64,000 bases of DNA from the NCBI GenBank assembly GCA_021787565.1, contig JAJYLT010000001.1, forward strand, positions 35,298 to 99,297, written 5' to 3'. Shown piece after piece: positions 45,423 to 53,206 of the stretch. The translations under genes were made by a program, and so were the position numbers. Within the stretch, counting starts at the first letter, position 1, and every line of letters begins with the position of its first letter. The notes beneath the pieces were generated by a model. That model was not told the origin of the DNA and searched no databases. It saw only the letters and a list, made by a program, of their open reading frames with translations. Source of the DNA: Acidobacteriota bacterium (GTDB lineage Bacteria > Acidobacteriota > UBA4820 > DSQY01).

Positions 45423-46922
45423 ATGAACCAGCGAATCCTGATCGTAAGCGCGATCCTCGTGGCGGCAACCGTGGCGGGCAGAGCCGCGGCAATCGGGAGT
45501 CCCGCCATGGAAGTGGTGGTCTTCCCCAATCTCACGCCGGCCCAGGCCTCGACGGCCCTCTCGTCGGCCCAGCGCCTCGTCTGGGACCGCCAGACGGGCA
45601 TCGCCGTGGCCGAGGTGCCGCAGGCCCACCTGGAGGCGCTGGCCGGGCTGAACGAGGAGTCCCGCACCGAGGAATCCTCCCCGGCCGACTTCGACGCCGT
45701 TGTCTCCCGGTTGATGCCGAACTTCAGAGAAGACCTTCCCGGGTCCATTCGCTACGCCATGAAGGAGCCGATGACACTCGTGAGGCCACCCTGGGCACCG
45801 TCCGACCTCGCGGCCAGGGACGAGGCATCGGGGGCCTCCGCGTGCCTCAGCGAGGACTTCGAGACGCTCCCCATCTGGAAAGAGGACGGGGGCGACTGGC
45901 GTCACTATCAAGGATGCCAGTACGGCGGAGCGGGCTGTTCGATCGCCAACGATGCGGGAGACTACTTCTGGCTGGACACCCCCTGCGACAGCTTCTCAGG
46001 CCAGTGGGATGTGGAAGCGGTCATGGGGGGGAGCAAGGGCAAGAATCTCCCCTGCGGAGCGGCGTACCCTGCCCACACGGACTCCTGGCTGGATTATTGG
46101 CCTGCGATCACCTGCCTTTACGGGTCTCCGGAGGCGGGGCTCTTCGCAGCGTTCAAGACGCTGACCTATGATACCGGCAATGATTTCCTCTTCTACGGCT
46201 TCTCCACCGACGGCACAAACTACAGCGGCTACACCTATTCTGGAAACTACTCCGATTCTTGGTACGGCCTCGTGGGGGACCTTACGAACTGGCCGCGGTT
46301 GGGGGACTTGACGACGTATTCGAAGGTCTACCTAGCCTTCGTGTTCCAATCGGGCGCTTACCGGGGGCCCGGGTTCGGAGCGCGCCTAGACAACATTATC
46401 GTGTCCCCGACGTCCCTCGCCGCGGTCCCCCTGCCGGACACGAGGGAGGGGCACCCACCCCTGGTGGTGAACTTCCACGGTGCCGTTATCGGCGGAAACG
46501 CCCCGTTCACCTATAGCTGGGACTTCGGCGATGGGGGCTCCCTTTCGTCGGACCAGAATCCCAGCCACACCTATCAGGACGTTGGCGCCTACACGGTCCA
46601 TCTCACCGTGACCGACTCGTCCGGAGCCGCCTCAACGGGCGACGTCGCGATCGCCGTGACGCCCGTGGTCCCGCCCCAGGTTATGTCCATGGTCAAAGCC
46701 ACGGCCCCTTTCCGGCTCGTCGCATTGGGCGCCAACCTGGACCCGCAGATCAAGGTCTACATCTCCGGCACCCTGTGGTCGAACGTGGTCTGGAAGAGCG
46801 CGGGCAAGGTCGTCATCAAGGGTGGGGCCTCGCTCAAGTCCGCCGTTCCGAAGGGCGTGCCCACCACCCTCCTCTTCGAAAACCGCGACGGGCTCACCAC
46901 CACCTACACCTTCACCTGGTAG
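45423..46922 (+). CDS. Exported PKD-domain protein
   Basis: 499 residues from the ATG at 45423 (GGGAG upstream). Signal peptide ~1-22, a region of ~120 residues without match, a cysteine-containing beta domain (~135-335, CLSEDFETLPIWKEDGGDWRHYQGC, resembling concanavalin-like or MAM-type binding domains), a PKD domain (~345-425; SWDFGDGG, QNPSHTYQDVGAYTVHLTV) and a short Ig-like C-terminus. No catalytic motif is evident. Possibly binds extracellular polymers. Convergent with the next gene. Confidence 0.8.
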   Translation: MNQRILIVSAILVAATVAGRAAAIGSPAMEVVVFPNLTPAQASTALSSAQRLVWDRQTGIAVAEVPQAHLEALAGLNEESRTEESSPADFDAVVSRLMPNFREDLPGSIRYAMKEPMTLVRPPWAPSDLAARDEASGASACLSEDFETLPIWKEDGGDWRHYQGCQYGGAGCSIANDAGDYFWLDTPCDSFSGQWDVEAVMGGSKGKNLPCGAAYPAHTDSWLDYWPAITCLYGSPEAGLFAAFKTLTYDTGNDFLFYGFSTDGTNYSGYTYSGNYSDSWYGLVGDLTNWPRLGDLTTYSKVYLAFVFQSGAYRGPGFGARLDNIIVSPTSLAAVPLPDTREGHPPLVVNFHGAVIGGNAPFTYSWDFGDGGSLSSDQNPSHTYQDVGAYTVHLTVTDSSGAASTGDVAIAVTPVVPPQVMSMVKATAPFRLVALGANLDPQIKVYISGTLWSNVVWKSAGKVVIKGGASLKSAVPKGVPTTLLFENRDGLTTTYTFTW

Positions 46923-47045
46923 CGAGAAGGGCTTCCATGGAGCAGATCACGGGGGAACGCTTCCCCGGTTCCGGGTAGAACCACTCAGGCTAGCGGCTTT
47001 CCTTCTCTTTTTTTCGTGAGGACGGCCGCGAACCCCTTCTGCGGC

Positions 47046-47078
47046 AAAAAAACGGGGCGCCTCCAACGGAGGCGCCCC
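47046..47078 (-). terminator. Strong terminator of the minus-strand lipase-like operon
   Basis: GGGGCGCCTCC (47054-47064) pairs perfectly with GGAGGCGCCCC (47068-47078) around AAC. On the minus strand it is followed by a run of seven T (47052-47046), 27 nt after the stop codon. Confidence 0.92.
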
Positions 47079-47104
47079 TTGAGAGCCGCGAGGACGAAAG
47101 CAGG

Positions 47105-48355
47105 CTAGGGAAGAGGCACGGGGCGCTTGGCCGGCAGAGACGGAGCGGGCGCCGGAGCGGGCAGTTCCGCGAGCGTGAAGCCCGCTACGTGACCCAGCTT
47201 GGGGAACTGGGCGGCCACCCGAACGGTACCCAGATCCAGGAGCGAGGCGTCGCGAACCGTGTAGGGAGGGTCCACCCCAGCCCTGGAAAGATCCTGCCCC
47301 GCGAAATGGAGCGTCATCGTCTGGGGCCCCGCCGCAAACCGCCCCTCGGCCGAGGCGTAAGCCACCTCGACCGCGGCTCCGGAGGGAGCACGGCCGGTGA
47401 GGGTGGCTTGGAGCCGGTACGTTCCCGCTTTGGGCAGCTTGACCTGCACGGGCACGTCCACACCAGAAACGCCCGACTGATCGCGGAGCACCTGGCAGGG
47501 CATGGCCCCAAGGATGCGGGCGCCGCGCTCGGAGAGCGCCAGGACGGCGTGGCCGACTCGGTGGAGCGGAAGGCCGTCGGCCGCTCCCGAGGCGTCCACC
47601 TTGACGTCCTCCATTCCGCCTCCGGGCTCCACCGGCAGGAGGCAGGAGTAGACGCCGTCCCCGGCGGTGGCGTCGGGTGCGACGCCGTCATCCCGCAGGA
47701 CCACCCGGGCGGGCGGATATCCCGATGCGCTTCGGGCCATGGCCGTCACGTGGAATCCGAGCAGGGGAGCCCCGCTGTTCTGGTTGAAGAGCTTGGCGTA
47801 GAGGGCTGGATGCCCGGCAGGAGAAGAGACCATCTCCGAAAGGCTCACCCGCATCCGGTAGCCAGAGCCGTCCTGGACGGCCACCATGAACGCTTTCGCG
47901 CCGCTCTGAGCGTGGCTGAAGTCAAGCGTATAACGCCCCGGTGCGGCGGGAGAAACCTTCAGAAGAGTGGCCGTGGGCGGAAGATCCACCAGCCCGGCCA
48001 ACTCTGCCGAAGAGCCCGCGGCGAAAGCGGCCTCGGTCCGGCCGTCGGGCGCGAAGGGATTTCCCTGCGGATCCAGCAGGCGCAGGCTGGTCTCGGCGGT
48101 CGATACGCCCACGGGCCACACCACGACCCTGGCGTTCGGGCCACGAAGCACCACGGAGACGCTGCTCTGACTGGTGGCATCCACGACGAAGGCGTCGAGC
48201 GAGGAGGAGCTGGCGAAGGGCCTCGGGGCGACGTAGGGAGTAAGGGGAGCGAAGCCCTGGCTCATCTGAGTCACGGAGCCCGCGGCGAACAGGGATAACA
48301 CCGGGAGGAACGCCGCGAGGAGGACGGGTATGCGATGGCTCTTGTGCAATCTCAT
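47105..48355 (-). CDS. Exported beta-rich protein with choice-of-anchor-X-like segment
   Basis: A 416-aa protein: signal peptide ~1-25, beta-rich domains, and a DDGVAPDATAGDGVYSCLLP segment near the middle that is typical of choice-of-anchor-X-like proteins; the last 20 residues are Pro/Ala-rich. No catalytic residues recognised. It starts 11 nt after the lipase-like gene, so the two are one operon, and it may assist or tether that enzyme. Confidence 0.75.
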   Translation of the reverse strand: MRLHKSHRIPVLLAAFLPVLSLFAAGSVTQMSQGFAPLTPYVAPRPFASSSSLDAFVVDATSQSSVSVVLRGPNARVVVWPVGVSTAETSLRLLDPQGNPFAPDGRTEAAFAAGSSAELAGLVDLPPTATLLKVSPAAPGRYTLDFSHAQSGAKAFMVAVQDGSGYRMRVSLSEMVSSPAGHPALYAKLFNQNSGAPLLGFHVTAMARSASGYPPARVVLRDDGVAPDATAGDGVYSCLLPVEPGGGMEDVKVDASGAADGLPLHRVGHAVLALSERGARILGAMPCQVLRDQSGVSGVDVPVQVKLPKAGTYRLQATLTGRAPSGAAVEVAYASAEGRFAAGPQTMTLHFAGQDLSRAGVDPPYTVRDASLLDLGTVRVAAQFPKLGHVAGFTLAELPAPAPAPSLPAKRPVPLP

Positions 48356-48366
48356 GGGTTCCCCCC

Positions 48367-49209
48367 TTAAAAGTCGTAGGACAGATAGGTGCCGATGGGA
48401 CGAAAATCGTTGCGGCGGTTGTGGTGGTGGTTGGCATCGGTCTCGAACCAGAGGGTGCCCACCGCCTCCGCCGAATACTGGGCCACCATGCCGTCATTCG
48501 CCCCGGGGAAGCCGCTCACCCCTGCGAGGGCGGCTAGGCCATAGTCCTCCACGTGGGCCCAGTCGTTGAAGATGGCCAGCCCAGTGTCCACCCCGGCGAT
48601 GCAGTAGAAGCTCTTGGGGAGGGCGGGCCTGCCCGCCGTGCCGAAGAGCCAGTACTGGTTGTAATAGGCCATCCAGTCGGTGCGGCAATTGTAGGTGGAG
48701 TTCGTGTTCTCGCCCACGAGGTCCACCAGCCAGCCCGTGAGCCAGGAGCCCGACAGAGTGCCCGCCAGGTCGGCCGCCTCGGAGCCGTCCTGCGGAGCGG
48801 CGATAGTGTTCACCCACCGGGTGGCATTCACGACCGTCTGGTAGTCGGCGTTCCGGTTCGGGTTCGAGAAGATCCACCGCACGACTACTCCGCCGAAGGA
48901 GTGCGTGTCGATGACGAGATCGGTGATGCCCTGCGCGTTAACGAAGGAGGCGATCTGCGAGGCCACCTGGTCGCCGGCGACCCACATATACTGCGTACCG
49001 TCGTAATGGCAGACGACGTACGGCACGGTGTAGTTCTTGGTGACGGCCGAGACCATGGGCGAGGTCCAGTAGGCGAGGGCCGTAGAGGCATTTTGGAGAT
49101 CGGCCCCCCCTTTACCGTGAACCAGGGCCACGCCCGTCTTAGCCCAAAGGTTCGTGGCGCCCAAGAGACAGACCACGGTTACCAGGACGATACCCACTCT
49201 TCTTCTCAT
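48367..49209 (-). CDS. Exported lipase/esterase-like alpha/beta hydrolase
   Basis: A 280-aa protein with signal peptide (~1-23). VALVHGKGG (~28-35) fits the oxyanion segment, and THSFGG with Ser104 is the nucleophile elbow. The acid is plausibly in ANDGMVAQ (~233-240) and the His in DANHHHNRR. PHA-depolymerase, triacylglycerol-lipase and other esterase relatives share this layout, so the substrate is open. First gene of a two-gene operon with the terminator at 47046. Confidence 0.82.
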   Translation of the reverse strand: MRRRVGIVLVTVVCLLGATNLWAKTGVALVHGKGGADLQNASTALAYWTSPMVSAVTKNYTVPYVVCHYDGTQYMWVAGDQVASQIASFVNAQGITDLVIDTHSFGGVVVRWIFSNPNRNADYQTVVNATRWVNTIAAPQDGSEAADLAGTLSGSWLTGWLVDLVGENTNSTYNCRTDWMAYYNQYWLFGTAGRPALPKSFYCIAGVDTGLAIFNDWAHVEDYGLAALAGVSGFPGANDGMVAQYSAEAVGTLWFETDANHHHNRRNDFRPIGTYLSYDF

Positions 49210-49665
49210 CCCGCTCCTCCTTGTGAGAAGCCGGAACTAGCAACGATCGTACCAATGGCCGCCGGAGGCAGCCAAATCTCCGCGCAGGCGGACATTCAGA
49301 GGATCCTGCACCCGCCACGGCCCGCCCCGGATTCGTGAACCCAGTATCGGGCTCACACCATGTAAATCAAATAAGGCCTTATTTAAAAGTGAGATAGGTC
49401 GTGCAACATGAGTTCACGGCGATTCGTGAACGCAGGCCTCGCCTGGCCCCCCCTTCCGCGAGGAGGCTCAACCCCTTTGCGGGAGAGGCGCCTCGCCGCG
49501 AACCGGGTGACCCTGCGACCAGGATGCGGTGTCCGCGTACGGTCCGTCGCGCCGGGGGCGGCGCTCCTACGAGTGCGATTCCATCGCGGAATCTGGGTTG
49601 AAGGCGGCCCTTGACCGGCGCCCGCGGCGGAAGGTATCCTCGATCGAGCCGAGAGGGAGCCGAGG
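49210..49665. other. Divergent intergenic region
   Basis: Holds a perfect 16-bp AT-rich palindrome AAATAAGGCCTTATTT (49369-49384) and repeat copy E. The promoter for the lipase-like operon and that for the tyrA leader must both lie here. Confidence 0.6.
49452..49592 (-). repeat. BIME/REP-like element, copy E
   Basis: Opposite orientation to A and F: left part CTTCCGCGAGG with GAGAGGCGCCTCGCCGCGAA, right part GTCGCGCCGGGGGCGGCGCTCCTACGAG and ATCGCGGAAT. Core nearly identical to G. Confidence 0.85.
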
Positions 49666-49761
49666 ATGACCAGCAGGTTGAGAGTATTGAGGGGCATGGC
49701 GCTTCAGAACTTCGCCTATCTGTATTACTACGCGCCCGCCCCGCCGCCCCCGGCGCCCTGA
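49666..49761 (+). CDS. Tyrosine-rich leader peptide (31 aa) of a tyrA attenuator
   Basis: ATG follows GAGGGAG at 6 nt. Residues 16-22 read FAYLYYY: one Phe and four Tyr codons within seven. They are followed by a Pro/Ala tail and TGA. A terminator hairpin lies 24 nt after the stop, and the downstream gene makes the tyrosine precursor. This is the classic layout of amino-acid attenuation: stalling at Tyr codons would change which hairpin forms. Segment GCCCGCC right after the Tyr codons is complementary to the terminator 3' arm. Confidence 0.8.
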   Translation: MTSRLRVLRGMALQNFAYLYYYAPAPPPPAP

Positions 49762-49784
49762 GAATCCTCAACGGATAAAGATCA

Positions 49785-49809
49785 GGCCCGCCGGAGACGG
49801 CGGGCCTTT
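49785..49809 (+). terminator. Attenuator hairpin before tyrA
   Basis: GGCCCGCCG (49785-49793) pairs perfectly with CGGCGGGCC (49798-49806) around a GAGA tetraloop, followed by TTTCT, 48 nt before the tyrA start codon. Confidence 0.85.
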
Positions 49810-49853
49810 CTGCATGCGCCGAGGAACATCCGCACCTGACGATGGAGGACATC

Positions 49854-51014
49854 ATGCCCAAACGGCCCAAACCGAAGGCGAAGACGCCGATGGCGGACAC
49901 AGCGCCCATGGGAGACCTGGAGCAGCACAGGCGCACCATCGAGGAGTTGGACGCGCGCATCCTCGATCTCGCGGCGCGGCGGATGGAGACGGCCGAAAAG
50001 ATCGCCCGGTTCAAGAGCGCCAGACGCATCCCGCTGCGCAATTTCGAGGTCGAGGAGCAGGTCCGCTCGCGCATGGAACGTCGGTGCCTGGAACGGGGGA
50101 TCGATCCCGCTCTGGGGCGGGAGCTGGCCCTGCTCCTCATCGGACATTCGCTCGTGGCCCAGTCTCCCATCTTGGAGAGCAGCTACGACGGCTCGCTCCT
50201 GCGGGTCCTGGTGGTGGGCGGCATGGGAGGCATGGGCGGCTGGATGGCCCGTTTCCTGTCGGGCCAGGGCCACCAGGTGGCCATCTTCGACATAGCCCTA
50301 GGAGAATCGCCCTTTCCGCGCGCCCCCACACTTGAGGAGGGCTTGGAGGGGACCGATCTCGTCGTCCTGGCCGTCCCCATGAGTGCCTGCGCGCAACTTC
50401 TGCGCACTCTCTGCCGACAGCCCGCCCGGCCTGTCGTGGCCGAACTGTGCAGCCTCAAGCTCCACCTGCGGGCGGCCCTGGAGGAGGCCCGATCAGCGGG
50501 GCTGCGCGTGGTCTCCTTCCACCCCATGTGGGGACCCGAGGCGAAGCTCCTGAGCGGGAAGCGGCTGCTTCTGGTGCGCGCGGGCAATGAGCGGGAGGAA
50601 GAGCTCGTGAGGGGCCTCTTTGCGGCCACCAGCGTGACCATCCACGAGCTCTCGCTGGAGGAGCACGACCGGAGGATGGCCGTGGTGCTGGGACTGGCGC
50701 ACCTCGTCAACCTCGGTTTCGCCAGGGCCCTGGCCCTTTGCGGATTGTCCCCGGAGGCGCTCAGGGAGGCGGCCGGGGTGACCTTCGGAAAGCAGCTTCG
50801 GACCACGCTGGAGGTGGTTTCGGAGAACCCCGATCTCTATTTCGAGATCCAGCGCCTGAGCGGTTCCACGTCGGAGCCCCTGGAGCGGTTGCAGGAGGCC
50901 CTTGGAGACTTCAAGAGAGCGGTGGAGGCTGGCGACGCCACGGCCTTCTCTGCCTACATGGAGGAGGCCAAGGCCCGCCTGTCCGACGCGGGGGCGGTGG
51001 GGGAGTGGTTCTGA
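49854..51014 (+). CDS. tyrA: Bifunctional chorismate mutase/prephenate dehydrogenase
   Basis: 386 aa from the ATG at 49854 (GGAGG at 5 nt; an ATG 12 nt earlier overlaps that site). An AroQ-type chorismate mutase domain (~20-100; IEELDARILDLAARRMETAEKIARFK) is fused to a prephenate dehydrogenase domain (~112-380) with the NAD motif VVGGMGGMGG, VLAVPMSA, FHPMWGPE and HDRRMAVVLGLAHL. It converts chorismate to 4-hydroxyphenylpyruvate in the cytoplasm. The order and motifs match the E. coli TyrA type. Expression is probably controlled by the Tyr leader and attenuator just upstream. Confidence 0.93.
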   Translation: MPKRPKPKAKTPMADTAPMGDLEQHRRTIEELDARILDLAARRMETAEKIARFKSARRIPLRNFEVEEQVRSRMERRCLERGIDPALGRELALLLIGHSLVAQSPILESSYDGSLLRVLVVGGMGGMGGWMARFLSGQGHQVAIFDIALGESPFPRAPTLEEGLEGTDLVVLAVPMSACAQLLRTLCRQPARPVVAELCSLKLHLRAALEEARSAGLRVVSFHPMWGPEAKLLSGKRLLLVRAGNEREEELVRGLFAATSVTIHELSLEEHDRRMAVVLGLAHLVNLGFARALALCGLSPEALREAAGVTFGKQLRTTLEVVSENPDLYFEIQRLSGSTSEPLERLQEALGDFKRAVEAGDATAFSAYMEEAKARLSDAGAVGEWF

Positions 51015-51111
51015 ACGGCGAGGCGGGCAGAAGAGCACGAAAGAGCCCGGACGGAGCTGGCTCCCGCCCGGGCATGGGGGAAGGAAAGGAAGCTGGTGCT
51101 GAGAAGCCTTT

Positions 51112-51645
51112 TCAGGGAGCCGACTGGCCCTGCGGGGGCGGAGCGTCCGGTGCCGGCCCGTCATCGGGCGGAGGGGCCATCATGGATCCCATGCCCCGCC
51201 CTGCGCCGCGGCGCCACCCCTCGCGCCCCTGCCCCATCCGGTGGCCGCGCCGCTCGGCCATGCGCTCGCGGAAGAGCTCGCGGGCACGCTGCCACTGCTC
51301 GGGGGTGAGGATCTTGCGGACCTGCTGCATGTGGCTGAAGCGGAGCTTCGCCATCTGGGCCTTGGCCAGGGCCAAGCTATCGATATCTTTATCCACCCTG
51401 GCCGGATCCGGGTTGTCCTGGGTCATCTCTTCGCGCAGTGACAGCCGCTGAAGTTCCACGTTCCTTCGCAGATCGATCATCTTTCGCGTCTGGTCGAAGC
51501 GGAGCTGCCGGAGCTGGTCCTGCTGTTGCTGCGTCAGGTTGAGTTCCTGGGCCATCTTCATGGGGTTGCCGGGTATCTGGGCGAACAGGGCGGCGCCGGC
51601 GGCGATCATCCCGGCGGCCAGTGCGAGTTTGGTCCACGTCTTCAT
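51112..51645 (-). CDS. Spy/CpxP-like LTXXQ periplasmic protein
   Basis: 177 aa from the ATG at 51645 (GAAGGAGGA upstream). Signal peptide ~1-24, then a helical LTXXQ-type core: LTQQQQDQLRQL, RRNVELQRLSLREEM and the second motif LTPEQWQRARELF. The C-terminus is Gly/Pro/Asp-rich. Spy/CpxP proteins are periplasmic chaperones induced by envelope or metal stress. Alone on its strand here. Confidence 0.88.
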   Translation of the reverse strand: MKTWTKLALAAGMIAAGAALFAQIPGNPMKMAQELNLTQQQQDQLRQLRFDQTRKMIDLRRNVELQRLSLREEMTQDNPDPARVDKDIDSLALAKAQMAKLRFSHMQQVRKILTPEQWQRARELFRERMAERRGHRMGQGREGWRRGAGRGMGSMMAPPPDDGPAPDAPPPQGQSAP

Positions 51646-51783
51646 GGGTGTTCCTCCTTCAGGTTGCATGGACAGGGTGCGCACCGGGGGGGTTTAGTCT
51701 TTTCGGGATTGCGCGCCTTCGCCGTCTGCCGGTGGCCGTCGGGAGGAGAGGAGCGCTTCCAAGTCAAGGGCCGCATGGCCCCA

Positions 51784-51926
51784 AGTTCCGCGATGGAATT
51801 GCACTCGTAGGAGCGCCGCCCCCGGCGCGACGGACCGTACGCGGGCACCGCATCCTGGTCGCAGGGTCACCCGGTTCGCGGCGAGGCGCCGCTCCTACGC
51901 AGGCGTTGAGCCGCTATCGCGGAATT
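51784..51926 (+). repeat. BIME/REP-like element, copy F
   Basis: Differs from copy A by only a few bases. Overlaps the 3' end of the minus-strand small gene at 51895, supplying its last codons and stop. Confidence 0.85.
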
Positions 51927-52125
51927 GGGGGATGGCGTCCACGGCGGCCTCCCAGGCCCCCTCGTGGCACAGGCCCGCCGTGGCCGCATCCTCGTAGGCC
52001 TGCACGGCGGTATGCAGGCAGAGGTCGCGGACCCGCTCTGCCAGGCCCCTGAGTTCCTCGGGAAGAGACGGAGAGCCGGCATTCCCCGGAAGTCTCCGCA
52101 CCATGGAACCGCTTCTGGCAGGCAT
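51895..52125 (-). CDS. Small hypothetical protein ended by a repeat insertion
   Basis: A 76-aa frame. Residues ~22-65 look like a compact helical protein (LAERVRDLCLHTAVQAYEDAATAGLCHEGAWEAA) of a type often seen as short hypothetical genes. The last ~11 residues (QFRDSGSTPA) are simply the translation of repeat copy F. The original C-terminus may have been replaced when the repeat arrived. Divergent from the fRMsr-like gene. Function unknown. Confidence 0.55.
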   Translation of the reverse strand: MPARSGSMVRRLPGNAGSPSLPEELRGLAERVRDLCLHTAVQAYEDAATAGLCHEGAWEAAVDAIPQFRDSGSTPA

Positions 52126-52204
52126 CTATGGCCGCGTCCTGCCCCGACAGTGAGGCGCTTGGCGGCGGAGGGGGGGCGTGGTATGGTCCCCTCCTGGAGG
52201 TGCC

Positions 52205-52678
52205 ATGGAGCCTTTCGTTCGAGATTACCAAACCTGCGAGAGGCGTCTGGCGGCGGACCTTCCGGCCTATCTCGGCCGGGAAGAGCGCCTGCGGGTCTGC
52301 GTGGAAATGCTGTGGGAGCACCTGCGGAGCCGCGGCGTGGACTGGCTGGGCGTCTACCTCATCAACGAAAGCCACGATGCGCTGTTGCTCCAGGTGTGCC
52401 GGCCCGGACCCGCCTGCTCGCCCATCCCCCTGCACGGCGTCTGCGGACGGGCCTGGAAGGAGGGGAGGCCCCAGGTGGTGCCGGACGTGACCGCGCTGGG
52501 CGAGGCCCACATCGTCTGTGATGCGGCCAACCTCTCCGAGGTGGTGGTCCCGCTGTTCGATCCCACTGGCGCTTGCTACGGCGTCGTCGACCTCGACAGC
52601 CGCACGAAGGCGGCCTTCACCGGCGCCGACGCCGAGGGCCTCCGGCGCGTCCTGCGAGCCGCCGGCCTCACCACCTGA
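52205..52678 (+). CDS. msrC: Free methionine-(R)-sulfoxide reductase-like GAF protein
   Basis: 157 aa from the ATG at 52205. The GAF domain carries the fRMsr hallmarks: LHGVCGRAW (Cys80) and AHIVCDAANLSEVVVPL (Cys105, the catalytic position) followed by YGVVDLDS. The third Cys of the E. coli enzyme is a Val here, which still allows a two-Cys cycle. It would reduce free Met-R-sulfoxide in the cytoplasm using thioredoxin. The symbol is given by analogy. Confidence 0.82.
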   Translation: MEPFVRDYQTCERRLAADLPAYLGREERLRVCVEMLWEHLRSRGVDWLGVYLINESHDALLLQVCRPGPACSPIPLHGVCGRAWKEGRPQVVPDVTALGEAHIVCDAANLSEVVVPLFDPTGACYGVVDLDSRTKAAFTGADAEGLRRVLRAAGLTT

Positions 52679-53206
52679 CGCGGAACCATCGGCCGGCACG
52701 CCCCTTCCGCACGGCGCCGACCTCTTCGTGCCTTGTCCCATCTCCCCTCTCCCATCTCGCATCTTGCGCATCCCTCGGCGGATGGAAGCCGGAAGCTCAA
52801 GATGACGACCGACCACCGACCGCCGACGATTCTCTCCACGCTGGCTTTGCGATGATGCCTGTCCAAAACATGCCGCCCTGCCGGCTCCGACCCACGGCTG
52901 GGTCTGGGCCGCACCTTTGGCGCGGCACTGGGGACCTGGTCCGGGCGCGTCCACGCCAGCGTGGCCGCGCTCCGGCCGCAGGCCCTCAGCCGCCCTTCGG
53001 GCGCCAGCCCCAGCCTCGGCTGGTGTGAACCGTCTCCCCACCCTCCACGGGTGCGCCGGCGGCGCCGGGACGCGCCTTCCATCGCTTCGCTCCGGAAGGC
53101 AAACCCTCAAGTGCGAGCTGAAATTGTCTTGGACAGCCATCCTTTGCGATGATGGAAGGAAGATGAGAGATGAAGGAAGAGAGCGGGCCTCCACTCTCCA
53201 CCGTCC
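52679..53206. other. Intergenic region with a MITE-like element
   Basis: No supported gene; almost entirely the element described at 52845-53154 plus a C/T-rich leader. Confidence 0.5.
52845..53154. mobile_element. MITE-like ~280-bp segment with terminal inverted repeats
   Basis: GCCTGTCCAAAACATG (52857-52872) and the complement of 53123-53138 (GGCTGTCCAAGACAAT) form a 16-bp imperfect terminal repeat. The segment is bracketed by the 13-bp direct repeat CTTTGCGATGATG (52845-52857 and 53142-53154). No transposase inside. Single copy in the window. Confidence 0.45.
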
